Position numbers and translations under genes: made by a program
From: Betaproteobacteria bacterium
GTDB lineage: Bacteria > Pseudomonadota > Gammaproteobacteria > Burkholderiales > Usitatibacteraceae
Assembly (NCBI GenBank): GCA_016708825.1
Contig: JADJEZ010000005.1
Coordinates: 1-64,000, forward strand
Length of the DNA: 64,000 nt
Direction of reading: 5' to 3'
Part shown: one piece after another, positions 44,828 to 53,899 of the stretch
Layout of the letters: the number at the start of each line of letters is the position of its first letter
Numbering within the stretch: the stretch's first letter is position 1
Notes under the pieces: generated by a model
Database searches by the model: none
Told to the model about the DNA's origin: nothing
The model's input: the letters and a program-made list of their open reading frames with translations, nothing else

Positions 44828-46324
44828 ATGAAGACGCTTCTCGCAGCGACGCTTTTCGGTGCCGGCGCCGCGCTCGCCGCTCCGGGGGATTTCGACCTTT
44901 CCTTCGGCCAGAACGGCTTCGCGATGCTCGCGCCCGGCGCCATCGCCGACCGTGCGGACCGCGCCCATTTCGTGACGACCGATGCCGACGGCCGCGTGCT
45001 CGCCATCGGCGAGGCCTCTCGCCCCACCGACGGGCCCGAGGGCTCCGTTCGCGTCTTCGCGCGCTTCCTGCCCGGCGGGCTCCCGGACATGAGCCTCGCG
45101 GGCACGGGCTATCTCCACACCCTGCCGGACACGCAGTCGAGCCGCGTGGGCTTGCGCGCATTTCCCGTCGCGGGCGGAAAGACCCTGCTGGTCGAGCAGC
45201 GCCGGATTCTCTGCTGGCCGCCGCGACCGGCGTGCTCGCTCGCCATCACCACGCCTTACTTCTTCGCGCAGCGCGTGGACGCCGCCGGACAGGTCGATCC
45301 CGCCTACGGCGTCATGGCCACGGTGTCGATGGACACCGTGCAGCAGGATGTGGCCGCCTCCCCGGACGGCTCCCTCACCATAGTGGGCTACCAGTACCCG
45401 CCGTTCCCGCCCAGCGATCCGCGCTTCGACGTCCGCGGCGTGGACCCGGCCGGGCAGATCTACACGCCGTGGATTCCCACCCGGGCCGCGTGGAACTGCG
45501 GTACGGAGTCGGACACGAGCGCGAGCAGCGCGAAGATGGCGCGGCAGGCCGATGGCCGGTTTCTCTTTGCGCAGCAGGTCAGGGGCCCGACGGGATTGAA
45601 CCGGCTGTGCATCTCCCGGCTGAATCCCGACGCGACGCTCGATGCGGGCTATGGCGACGGCGGGCGGCTGCGCCTCGACGATGGCCGGTTCGCGGGCGCG
45701 CCGGCCACGATCCACGCGCTGGCGCTACGCCGTGACGGCGGCGCCGTGATGGTCCTGGAAACCAGCTCGCCGGTGGCCCCGGGCCTCGTCTACCTGGCCT
45801 GGCTCACTGCCGGCGGGGCACTGGACACCTCCCGCGGCACGCAGGGCATCGCCGGTCCACTGGCACTGCCGATCCACGGGGTGCAAGCGACCGCGTTCCA
45901 GGCGGACGACAAGATCCTGCTTGCCGGATATCCCCTGACCACTCTGAAGCTTCCGTTGATTCCGGTCGACTTTGCCAAGCCCCGGATTCTGCGGCTCGAC
46001 CCGGACGGAAATCCCGACCCCGGCTTCGGCCCCTCGGGCGAGGGATTCGCTTCGCTCGTCTCGCTCGGCCGGGGACTCCTTCCCCTGCACATCCATGTCG
46101 GCGAAGGAAACGCCATTTACGTGGCCGGCAGCGCCAGCGATGCCGGATCGGGCGCCGCGCGCTTCGCCGTCGCGAGGCTCGAGGGCGACGCGCAATCCCA
46201 CCGCGGCGGCATCTGGGGATCGGGCTGCGGCTACACGCGCGATGCCCCGGTCGATCCGACGCTGCCGGCGCTGGCGTTCCTTGCCGCGGCCCTCCTTCTC
46301 GCGCGCAGGAGGCGGCCGCGCTGA
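44828..46324 (+). CDS. Secreted beta-propeller-like protein with C-terminal sorting tail
   Basis: 498 residues. Signal peptide MKTLLAATLFGAGAALA. The body has repeated units with LDPDGNPDPGFGPSG, LNPDATLDAGYGDGGRL and similar D-x-x-FG-x-x-G phrases, as in delta-60/DUF5122 beta-propellers. The end reads GSGCGYTRDAPVDPTLPALA followed by a hydrophobic helix and RRRRPR: a Cys, a helix and an Arg cluster as in JDVT-/GlyGly-CTERM-type surface sorting signals. GGGAGG upstream. It sits between the ATPase and permease genes and overlaps the permease start as TGATG, so it may be the cargo or a partner of the exporter. Confidence 0.75.
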   Translation: MKTLLAATLFGAGAALAAPGDFDLSFGQNGFAMLAPGAIADRADRAHFVTTDADGRVLAIGEASRPTDGPEGSVRVFARFLPGGLPDMSLAGTGYLHTLPDTQSSRVGLRAFPVAGGKTLLVEQRRILCWPPRPACSLAITTPYFFAQRVDAAGQVDPAYGVMATVSMDTVQQDVAASPDGSLTIVGYQYPPFPPSDPRFDVRGVDPAGQIYTPWIPTRAAWNCGTESDTSASSAKMARQADGRFLFAQQVRGPTGLNRLCISRLNPDATLDAGYGDGGRLRLDDGRFAGAPATIHALALRRDGGAVMVLETSSPVAPGLVYLAWLTAGGALDTSRGTQGIAGPLALPIHGVQATAFQADDKILLAGYPLTTLKLPLIPVDFAKPRILRLDPDGNPDPGFGPSGEGFASLVSLGRGLLPLHIHVGEGNAIYVAGSASDAGSGAARFAVARLEGDAQSHRGGIWGSGCGYTRDAPVDPTLPALAFLAAALLLARRRRPR

Positions 46325-47486
46325 TGTACTACCTGCGGCTCGTCTTCAAGAACATCTTCCGCCACAAGCTGCGCAGCTTCCTCACGCTCGTGGGGCTGGT
46401 GGTGGCGATCCTCGCCTTCGGGCTGCTGCAGACCGTGGTGAACGCGTGGTACGCGGGCAGCGACATGGCCTCGGCGCAGCGGCTCATCGCGCGCAACGCG
46501 GTCTCGCTCGTCTTTCCGCTGCCCAAGTATTACCGCGACCGCATCAAGGCGATCGACGGAGTGACCGCCGTCGCGGCGTCCAACTGGTTCGGCGGCATCT
46601 ACAAGGACATGACGCCCGCCAATTTCTTCGCGCAGTTCGGCGTCGACCACGAGAACTTCTTCGACCTCTACCCGGAGTTCAGGACGAACCCGGAGGAGCT
46701 TCTCGCATTCAAGAAGGACCGGAGAGGCGTGATGGTCGGGAGGCTCTTGGCGGACCAGCACGGCTTCAAGGTGGGCGACGTGATCCCGGTGAAGGGCACG
46801 ATCTACCCCGGCAACTGGGAGTTCGTGGTGCGCGGCGTCTACGAACCCGCGGACGACACCACCATCACGCGCCAGCTCTACTTCCACTGGGACTACTTGA
46901 ATGAGGAGATGCGCGCCCGCACGCCGCGCCGCGCCGAGCAGGTGGGCGTCTTCGTGGTCCAGATCGCGGACGGCTCGCGCGCGGCGGAAATCAGCCAGGC
47001 GATCGACCGGGAGTTCCGCAACTCGCTCGCCGAGACGCTCACGGAAACGGAGAAGGCGTTCCAGCTCTCCTTCATCGCCCAGACCGAGACGATCATCATG
47101 GCAATCCGCATCGTCTCCTTCGTGGTGATCCTGATCATCTTCGCGGTGGTGGCCAACACCATGGCGATGACGGCGCGCGAGCGGCTCGCGGAGTACGCCA
47201 CGCTCAAGGCCCTGGGCTTCGGGCCCGCGTTCGTGGCCGCGCTCATCTTGGGCGAGTCCTCATGATCACCGCGCTGGGAGGCTCGCTCGGCATCCTCGCG
47301 ACCTTTCCCGCGGCGGCGGGCTTCAAGTCGGTGATGGGCTCGATGTTCCCGGTGTTCAAGGTCACACCCGACACCGTGGCGCTCCAGGCCGCCTCGGCGC
47401 TCGTGGTCGGGGTGCTCGCGGGGGTCCTGCCGTCCATCCGCGCCGCGCGGGTGAGGATCGTCGACGGACTGCGGTACATCGGCTGA
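46324..47486 (+). CDS. MacB/FtsX-like ABC permease 1, one frameshift
   Basis: About 388 residues after correcting one missing base near 47260 (GGC GAG TCC TC ATG, expected ESLMI). N-terminal FKNIFRHKLRSFLTLVGLVV begins the first helix; a periplasmic MacB-PCD domain follows; the last three helices are IRIVSFVVILIIFAVVANTM, ITALGGSLGILATFPAAAGF and a third near VALQAASALVVGVLAGVLPS. TARERLAEYATLKALGF before the third helix is the coupling loop typical of the family. Works with the ATPase at 44099. Confidence 0.88.
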
Positions 47487-47490
47487 AGCC

Positions 47491-48657
47491 ATGAAGATCC
47501 CCGTCGCCTACGTCTTCCGCAACCTCTGGACGCGAAAGCTCACCACGCTCCTCACCGCCGGCGGCATGGCGCTCGTGGTGTTCGTGTTCGCGGCGGTGCT
47601 CATGCTCGACGCGGGGCTGAAGAAGACGCTCGTCTCCACGGGCAGCTACGAAAACGCGGTGCTGCTGCGCCCCGCGGCGCAGACCGAGATCCAGAGCGCG
47701 GTCTACCGCGACCAGGCCTCTCTCGTGGAGACGCTGCCCGAGGTGGCGCGAGACGAAACGGCCACGCCGCTCGTCTCCAAGGAGACGATCGTCCTCATCG
47801 CGATCCCGAAGCGCGGCAGCCACAAGCCCGCGAACCTCGTCGTGCGCGGCATGCCGGCCATGGGCGTGCGCCTGCGGCCGCAGGTGAAGGTGATCGACGG
47901 GCGGATGTTCCGGCCGGGCAGCTCCGAGGTCGTCGTGGGCCGGGCGATCGCGGAAGCCTTCGACGGCACGGGCATCGGCGAGAAGCTGCGCTTCGCGGGC
48001 CGCGAGTGGACCATCGTCGGCAGCTTCGACGGGGGCAAGAGCGGATTCGACTCCGAGATCTGGGGCGACGTGGAGCAGATGCTCCAGGCCTTTCGCCGCT
48101 CGGCCTATTCCTCGGTGCTCGTGCGCCTGTCGGGCGCGGACCGGTTCGAGGCCTTCAAGGCGCGCGTGGCCGCCGACCAGCGCCTGATCCTGGAGGTGAA
48201 GCAGGAGCCGCTCTTCTACCAGGAGCAGTCGAAGTCGCTCTCCACCTTCATCAGCTACCTCGGCGTCGCCCTCTCGGTGATCTTCTCGATCGGTGCGATG
48301 ATCGGCGCCATGATCACCATGTACGCCTCCGTCGCGAACCGCACCGGGGAGATCGGCACGCTGCGCGCGCTGGGCTTCCGGCGCTCGAGCATCCTCGCGG
48401 CCTTTCTCGCCGAGTCCCTGCTCCTCGCGCTGGTGGGTGGAGTGATGGGCCTCGGCCTGGCCTCGTTCCTGCAGGCCTTCACCATCACGACGATGAACTG
48501 GCAGAGCTTCAGCCAGCTCGCCTTCGGCTTCCACCTCACGCCTTCCATCGTCGCCTCGACGCTCGCCTTCTCGCTCGCCATGGGACTCGTGGGCGGGTTC
48601 CTGCCGAGCCTGCGGGCCGCACGCCTGGAAATCGTCGATTCCCTGAGGGCCGCATGA
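47491..48657 (+). CDS. MacB/FtsX-like ABC permease 2
   Basis: 388 residues, intact. N-terminal YVFRNLWTRKLTTLLTAGGM and helix, MacB-PCD domain about 50-235, then three helices beginning LSTFISYLGVALSVIFSIGA; the NRTGEIGTLRALGFRRSSIL coupling loop is near 285. It starts 4 bases after permease 1, so a heterodimeric permease is likely. The stop overlaps the RuBisCO-like gene as ATGA. Confidence 0.92.
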   Translation: MKIPVAYVFRNLWTRKLTTLLTAGGMALVVFVFAAVLMLDAGLKKTLVSTGSYENAVLLRPAAQTEIQSAVYRDQASLVETLPEVARDETATPLVSKETIVLIAIPKRGSHKPANLVVRGMPAMGVRLRPQVKVIDGRMFRPGSSEVVVGRAIAEAFDGTGIGEKLRFAGREWTIVGSFDGGKSGFDSEIWGDVEQMLQAFRRSAYSSVLVRLSGADRFEAFKARVAADQRLILEVKQEPLFYQEQSKSLSTFISYLGVALSVIFSIGAMIGAMITMYASVANRTGEIGTLRALGFRRSSILAAFLAESLLLALVGGVMGLGLASFLQAFTITTMNWQSFSQLAFGFHLTPSIVASTLAFSLAMGLVGGFLPSLRAARLEIVDSLRAA

Positions 48658-49792
48658 GCGATCGCCTCCTCGTCACCTATCGCATCACCTGTGCCGCGAA
48701 CGAAATCGGCGCGCGCGCCAAGGCGCTTGCCGTCGAGCAAAGCGTGGAGATGCCCGTCGAGGCGATCGGCGACCCGCGCGTGCTGTCCGAAGTGGTGGCC
48801 ACGGTCGAGTCGATCCGCCCCCTCTCCCCCGCCCCCGGAGGGAAAGATGAGAAAGGGGCGCCCTCTCCCTTGGAAGAGAGCGCTTTCGAAGTGGTCCTCG
48901 GCATCGCCGCCGAGACCACCGGCAACGAGGCGTCGCAGCTCGTCAACATGCTCTTCGGCAACTGCTCGCTGCAGCCGGAAATCGAACTCGCGGACGTCGC
49001 GTTCCTCGGGGATTCGCCGCCGCGTTTCCGGGGCCGGCCTTCGGCCTCGCGGGGATTCGCGAGCGCGCGGGCGCGACTTCGCGCACGCTCACCTGCACGG
49101 CGCTCAAGCCCCAGGGTTCGACCGTCGAGCACCTCGCGGCGCTGGCGGGGATCTTCGCCCGCGCCGGCATCGACGTCATCAAGGACGACCACGGGCTCGC
49201 CAATCCCTCCACCTCGCCCTTCGCCGAGCGCGTGCCGGCGGTGCAGCGCGCCATCGACGCGGCCAACCGCGAGACCGGCGGCCGGACGATCTACGCGCCG
49301 ACGTTCTCCGGAAGCCCGCGGGCGCTCGCGGCGCAGATGCAGGTCGCGCGGGACACCGGCGTGGGCGCGGCCCTCGTGGCCCCGATGCTGGTGGGGCCGC
49401 CGGTGTTCGTGGAGATGCGCCGTGAATCCGGCTTCGTGCTCCTCGCGCACCCGGCCTACGCGGGGGCGGCGCGCGTGGCGCCCGCGCTGCTGCTGGGCAA
49501 GCTCTTCCGCCTCTTCGGCGCCGACGCCACCATCTTCCCGAACCACGGCGGGCGCTTCAGCTTCAGCCGCGGCACCTGCCTCGCGATCGCCGCCGCGGCG
49601 CGCGACCCCTGGGAGGACGTGAAATCCGCGCTCCCCGTTCCCGCGGGCGGCATGTCGGTGGAGCGGGTCGACGAGATGATCGCGGACTACGGAACCGATA
49701 CCATGCTGCTGATCGGCGGGGCGTTGCTCACCGCGGGCGACGCGCTTCCGGCAATGAGCCGCGAATTCGTGCGGCGGGTGCACGGGAAGTAA
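48654..49792 (+). CDS. RuBisCO-like protein (form IV), one frameshift
   Basis: About 380 residues. N-terminal domain (LLVTYRITC; ETTGNEASQLVNMLFGNCSL) then a frame change near 49020, one base apparently missing. After it: FPGPAFGLAGIRERAGATSR, TCTALKPQGSTVEHLAALAG, then the active-site segment GIDVIKDDHGLANPSTSPF (RuBisCO's KDDE with His for Glu), YAPTFSG, VEMRRESGFVLLAHPA and FGADATIFPNHGGRFSFS, the phosphate-binding loop. It cannot be true RuBisCO since carboxylation residues differ. With the cupin next door it most resembles RLPs of methylthio-sugar salvage (5-methylthioribulose-1-phosphate isomerase in Rhodospirillum). An RLP of apionate metabolism is an alternative. Confidence 0.85.
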
Positions 49793-49800
49793 GGGAAACC

Positions 49801-50232
49801 ATGGCTGACCAGCTCGTACGCAAGCACGATGGCCGCTTCCACTGGGAGGGCGTGGACGTCCTCGCCTACAAGCAGGAGGCAAGCGCGCCCTTCCGGGACG
49901 TGACCCGCCAGGTGCTCTTCGACGATCCCACGCTCGCCACGCAGCTGCGCTACTTCGAGGTCGCGCCCGGCGGCTGGACCACGCTCGAGCGCCACGAGCA
50001 CGTGCACAACGTGATGGTGATCCGCGGCAGGGGCCGGTGCCTCGTGGGCGAGCGGGCCCACGAGCTCGCGCAGAACGACTTGGTCACCGTGCCGCCCATG
50101 ACGTGGCACCAGTTCCACGCCGCACCCGACGAGCCGCTCGGGTTCCTGTGTCTCGTCAGTCGCGAGCGCGACCGCCCGCAACTGCCGTCGGAAGACGAAG
50201 CGTCCTCGCTCGCGAAGCCCCTCGGGGGCTGA
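49801..50232 (+). CDS. Cupin-domain protein (candidate methylthioxylulose-phosphate methylsulfurylase)
   Basis: 143 residues with a single cupin: VAPGGWTTLERHEHVHNVMV near 60-80 gives the HxHx(n)E-like metal site, and TVPPMTWHQFHA near 100 the second His. It starts 8 bases after the RuBisCO-like gene. In Rhodospirillum rubrum a cupin acts directly after the RLP, removing methanethiol from 1-methylthioxylulose-5-phosphate to yield deoxyxylulose-5-phosphate. The same role is inferred here from pairing, not from sequence identity. Confidence 0.7.
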   Translation: MADQLVRKHDGRFHWEGVDVLAYKQEASAPFRDVTRQVLFDDPTLATQLRYFEVAPGGWTTLERHEHVHNVMVIRGRGRCLVGERAHELAQNDLVTVPPMTWHQFHAAPDEPLGFLCLVSRERDRPQLPSEDEASSLAKPLGG

Positions 50233-50320
50233 GCGATTCCATACGGCGGGCACCCCCGGAGGCCGGTGCCTTCGCCCGCAGCCGCACTCCCTGGCCTTCG
50301 CAATTCCCAGGAGAACGACC

Positions 50321-50614
50321 ATGGCGACCTACATCACGTTGGCGAGCTTCACGGACCAGGGCATCCGCGGCGTCCACGACACGACCAAGCGGGCGGAGGC
50401 GGTGAAGGAGGCGGCGAAGAAATTCGGCGTCACGATGAAGGACATCCACTGGACGCTGGGCGCCCACGACATGGTGGTCACGTTCGAGGCCCCCGACGAC
50501 GCGTCGATGACCGCGCTCGGGCTCACCATCGGCAAGGCGGGCAATGTGCGCACGCAGACGATGCGGGCGTTCTCCTCCGAGGAGATGGCGAAGATCCTCG
50601 CCAAGGTGGCGTAG
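50321..50614 (+). CDS. GYD-domain protein
   Basis: 97 residues covering one GYD domain: TYITLASFTDQGIRGVHDT at the start, AAKKFGVTMKDIHWTLGAHD near 35-52 (the GxYD-like segment, here GAHD) and a dimeric ferredoxin-like fold. Small stand-alone GYD proteins are of unknown function. GGAG upstream of the ATG. It follows the cupin by 88 bases in the same direction, possibly the same transcript. Confidence 0.8.
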   Translation: MATYITLASFTDQGIRGVHDTTKRAEAVKEAAKKFGVTMKDIHWTLGAHDMVVTFEAPDDASMTALGLTIGKAGNVRTQTMRAFSSEEMAKILAKVA

Positions 50615-50679
50615 GAAAGCGGGGGCCGCGCAGCCGACCGAAGGCGGGGCCGTGCGAAGCGGCCCGGCTCCGCCCCGGG

Positions 50680-51861
50680 CTAGCGCTTCAGGTGCAGGTG
50701 GTCGCCGAGCGGCCGGAGGATTTCCTCGTTGTGCTCGCCCGGCTCCGGCAGGGGATGCCGCAGCCCCGGGCGCGCCTCGCCGAATTGCACCGGCAGCGCC
50801 GGGATCCGCGTGGTCTTGCCGTCGGGCAGCTCCATCTCCACCATGCCGCCCGCGTTCAGGTGCGCGTCCTCGAAGAGGTCCGAGGGCGTCTGGATGCGCG
50901 CGAAGGGCAACCCCGCCTTCTCGCACAGGGCTTCGATGGCCGCGATCGGGAGGCCGGCGAGGCGCTTCGCCACCAGCGGGATCAGCGTCTCGCGCGCCTT
51001 GGCGCGCAGGTTGTTCGTGGCGTAGGCGGGGTCCAGGAGCGCCTTCTCCCCGAGCGCCGCGGTGAACAGCTCCCACTGCCGCTCGGTCACCACGCCCACG
51101 AATACAGGCACGCCGTCGGACGACTGGAAGACGTCGTACACGCCCCAGGCGCGCTTGCCGGCCGACATCGGCTCCGGCGCCTTCCCGGTGACCGCGTGCT
51201 GCATCAGGTGCGTGGAGACGAGCCAGGCGGCGTTCTCGTAGAGCCCGCTCTGCACGTGCTGGCCCTTGCCGTTGCGGTCGCGCTCGCGCAACGCGGCGAG
51301 GATCGCGATCGCGCCGAACATGCCGCCCATCATGTCGTTCACCGGCGCCCCGGCGCGAAGCGGCTTGCCCACGGGCCCGGTCATGTACGCGAGCCCGCTC
51401 AGCATCTGCACCACCTCGTCGAGCGCGGTGCGCCGCTCGTAGGGCCCCGCGAGGAAGCCCTTGAGCGAGCAGTAGACGAGCTGCGGATTGACCTTGGACA
51501 GCGCCGCGTAGCCGAGCCCCTTCGCATCCAGCGCGCCGGGGCGGAAGTTCTCGAGAAAGACGTCGGCGGTGCCTATCAGCCGCTTCGCGAGATCGAGGCC
51601 GTCGGGCGTGGCGAGGTCCAGGGTCACGCTCTTCTTGTTGCGGTTGAACGCGGCGAAGAATCCCGCGCCCGTGCTGGTGAGGTGGCGCGTGGGGTCGCCC
51701 TTGCCCTCGGGTTCCACCTTGATCACTTCCGCGCCCAGGTCCGCGAGCACGAGCCCGCAGGCAGGGCCCATCACCATGTGCGAGAACTCGACGACGCGGA
51801 TGCCCTCGAGCGGCAGGCCGGAATCCCTCCTCCTGCCCGTCGTCTTCGCCGTCTTCTTCAT
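50680..51861 (-). CDS. Family III CoA transferase (CaiB/BaiF)
   Basis: 393 residues. GIRVVEFSHMVMGPACGLVL near 20-40, LADLGAEVIKVEPEGKGDP and NRNKKSVTLDLATPDG near 75-90 are family III hallmarks. The catalytic Asp is expected near 165 in GPVGKPLRAGAPVNDMMGGM. Last gene of a six-gene minus-strand operon, 2 bases after the HMG-CoA-lyase-like gene. The pair could activate and split a hydroxy acid such as citramalate or 3-hydroxy-3-methylglutarate, but the actual acid is not shown. Confidence 0.88.
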   Translation of the reverse strand: MKKTAKTTGRRRDSGLPLEGIRVVEFSHMVMGPACGLVLADLGAEVIKVEPEGKGDPTRHLTSTGAGFFAAFNRNKKSVTLDLATPDGLDLAKRLIGTADVFLENFRPGALDAKGLGYAALSKVNPQLVYCSLKGFLAGPYERRTALDEVVQMLSGLAYMTGPVGKPLRAGAPVNDMMGGMFGAIAILAALRERDRNGKGQHVQSGLYENAAWLVSTHLMQHAVTGKAPEPMSAGKRAWGVYDVFQSSDGVPVFVGVVTERQWELFTAALGEKALLDPAYATNNLRAKARETLIPLVAKRLAGLPIAAIEALCEKAGLPFARIQTPSDLFEDAHLNAGGMVEMELPDGKTTRIPALPVQFGEARPGLRHPLPEPGEHNEEILRPLGDHLHLKR

Positions 51862-51863
51862 CG

Positions 51864-52796
51864 TCAGGGGCGCTCCGTCGCACGGTGGAAGGTCTTCGGC
51901 AGCCCCGCATCGGGCAAGTGGCCATAGAGCGGTTCGCCTGGAAGGCTCTCCGCGAGCAGCGCGCGCGCGACGAGCAGCCGGTCCAGGTCGATGCCGGTCT
52001 CGAAGCCCATGGACTCGAGGAGGAACACCAGGTCCTCGGTGACGAGGTTGCCGCTGGCGCCCGGCGCGTGGGGGCAGCCGCCTATCCCGCCCAGGGAAGC
52101 ATCGAACGTGGTGACGCCGGCATCGAGGGCGGCCACCACGTTGGCGAGCCCCTGCCCGCGCGTGTTGTGCAGGTGCGCGCCTCCCGCCCTGTCGCCGAGT
52201 TCCCGGGCCAGGCGCGCGAACATGCGCTTCACCTGCGCCGGGTTCGCGTAACCCACGGTGTCGGAAAGCCCGATCGTGTCGACGCCGAGCTTCGCGAGCG
52301 CGAGCGCGATCTCGAACACCCGGTCTTCATCCACCTCGCCCTGCAGCGTGCAGCCGAACGCGGTCGAAATACCCACCTCCACGCCGGGACGCCGGTCCGA
52401 TGGCAGGCCCGCGCGGAATTCGCACACGAGGCCCACCTGGGAGACGGCCTCGTCCACGCCCATGCGGACGTTGGCGCGGCTGTGGGCTTCCGACGCGGAG
52501 ACGGGCAGCGTCACCTTGTGCGCGCCCGCGGCGATCGCGTCCCGGGCGCCGCGCAGGTTCGGCGCGAGCGCGAGCACCGTGAGGCCGGGAATCTTCACGG
52601 CCTCGCGCACCACGTCGGCGGCATCGGCCATCTGCGGCATGAGCTTCGCCGGGACGAAGGAGGCGACCTCGATCTCGCGAAGGCCGGCTTGCGCGAGCGC
52701 GCGGATCCAGCGGTGCTTGGCCTCGGTGGGCATGGCCCGCGCGATGCTCTGCAGCCCGTCGCGGGGGCCGACTTCGCTCACGAGGATCCGGTTCAC
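51864..52796 (-). CDS. Hydroxymethylglutaryl-CoA lyase family protein
   Basis: 310 residues, DRE-TIM metallolyase: ILVSEVGPRDGLQSI near 4-18 (metal Asp and catalytic Arg), IGLSDTVGYANPAQV near 185, GGAHLHNTRGQGLAN near 215 (HxH metal ligands) and GGIGGCPHAPGASGNLVTED near 248-266 with the catalytic Cys. Full length and intact. Splits HMG-CoA or a homologue such as citramalyl-CoA into acetyl-CoA and a keto acid. Partner of the CaiB-like gene; both follow lrgAB in the operon. Confidence 0.88.
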   Translation of the reverse strand: MNRILVSEVGPRDGLQSIARAMPTEAKHRWIRALAQAGLREIEVASFVPAKLMPQMADAADVVREAVKIPGLTVLALAPNLRGARDAIAAGAHKVTLPVSASEAHSRANVRMGVDEAVSQVGLVCEFRAGLPSDRRPGVEVGISTAFGCTLQGEVDEDRVFEIALALAKLGVDTIGLSDTVGYANPAQVKRMFARLARELGDRAGGAHLHNTRGQGLANVVAALDAGVTTFDASLGGIGGCPHAPGASGNLVTEDLVFLLESMGFETGIDLDRLLVARALLAESLPGEPLYGHLPDAGLPKTFHRATERP

Positions 52797-52815
52797 GGTT
52801 TCACCTGCACGACGC

Positions 52816-53543
52816 CTATCCCGCCAGCCAATGGACCGCGAGCGGGATCAGCACCGCCCCCAGCACGCCGTGCAATCCCATCCCGAGGCTCGCGTAGGTG
52901 CCGGCCTCGGGATGCACGCTGAAGGCGCGCGAGGTGCCGATGCCGTGCGCGGCGACACCCACCGCGAAGCCGCGCTGCCACCAGGCCTTCGCGCCGACGG
53001 CGTCGAGCACGTAGCGCACGAGCACCGCGCCGAGGATGCCGGTGGTGACCGCGAACACGGCCGTGAGCGTGGGCGAGACATTGATGCGCTCGGCCACCCC
53101 CATCGCGATGGGTGCGGTCACCGACTTGGCGTAAAAACCGCCGAGGATGGCCGCGTCGGCTCGAGGAGCTTGCCCACGCCGACCGCGCTCGCGATCGAGG
53201 TCGCGCCACCGGCGAGCAGCGCCGCGAGGAGCGGGAAGATGCGCCCGCGCAGCGCCGCGAGCCCCTTGTAGATCGGCACCGCGAGCGCGACCGTGGCCGT
53301 GCCCAGCAGGAAGTGCACGAACTGCGCGCCCTCGAAGTACTTCGCGTAGGGCATGTCGATCAGGGTGATCACCGTGGCCACGATCGCGATGGCGATGGCC
53401 ACGGGGTTCGCGAGCGGGTGGCGGTCGGCGCGCTCGTAGAGCATCACGCCCGCCTGGTAGGCCGAAAGCGTGAGGACGAGCGCGAGCAGCGGGCTGCCGG
53501 ACAGGTAGACCCAGATCTCCTGGATGGCGGGAAGCTCGGTCAT
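52816..53543 (-). CDS. lrgB: LrgB-family membrane protein, one frameshift
   Basis: About 242 residues with one missing base near 53160. Before it: LALVLTLSAYQAGVMLYERA and PVAIAIAIVATVITL; after it: ILGGFYAKSVTAPIAMGVAE, the family's signature, then GFAVGVAAHGIGTSRAFSVH and a final helix. LrgAB-type proteins move small carboxylates (pyruvate in Gram-positives, glycolate/glycerate in the plastid homologue). Being in a catabolic operon, an acid transporter fits better than holin-type lysis control. Start overlaps the lrgA stop as ATGA. Confidence 0.85.
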
Positions 53544-53893
53544 TCCTGTGCCTCCTGCCGGTCCCGGGCGAGCAAGCGCAGCACCAGCGCCGTCACCGCC
53601 ATGGTCGCGACCACGCTCACCACCAGCGCCGCCACGACGGCTACGGCGTGGGACTTGATGTTCGGCCAGAACATGACCACGCCCACCGCCGCGGGGACGA
53701 AGAGGAGCCCGAGGTGCTGGCTGAAGGCGCCGGCGACGAGATCCACCGACTCCGGCACGGCCCCGCGCAGCAGGAGCCACGCGAGCAGCAGCACCAGGCC
53801 GACGACCGGGCCGGGAATGAGCGGCAGGAAGAACTTCGCGACGATCTCGCCGATGCCCTGGAAGAGGAGGATCTGGACGAGGCCGGCGATCAT
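53540..53893 (-). CDS. lrgA: LrgA/CidA-family membrane protein
   Basis: 117 residues, four membrane helices. LFQGIGEIVAKFFLPLIPGP near 8-28 and VDLVAGAFSQHLGLLFVPAA near 50-70 carry the IPGPVVG and LGLLFVPAAVG motifs of the family. Forms the transporter with LrgB. The start lies 6 bases after the RraA-like gene. Confidence 0.9.
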   Translation of the reverse strand: MIAGLVQILLFQGIGEIVAKFFLPLIPGPVVGLVLLLAWLLLRGAVPESVDLVAGAFSQHLGLLFVPAAVGVVMFWPNIKSHAVAVVAALVVSVVATMAVTALVLRLLARDRQEAQE

Positions 53894-53899
53894 GGCGGG

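Noticed and set aside
50615..50679. Terminator between the GYD gene and the CaiB-like gene
   Set aside because: GC-rich inverted segments exist (GCCCGG and CCGGGC) but the stem is short, overlaps a stop codon and lacks a T-run.
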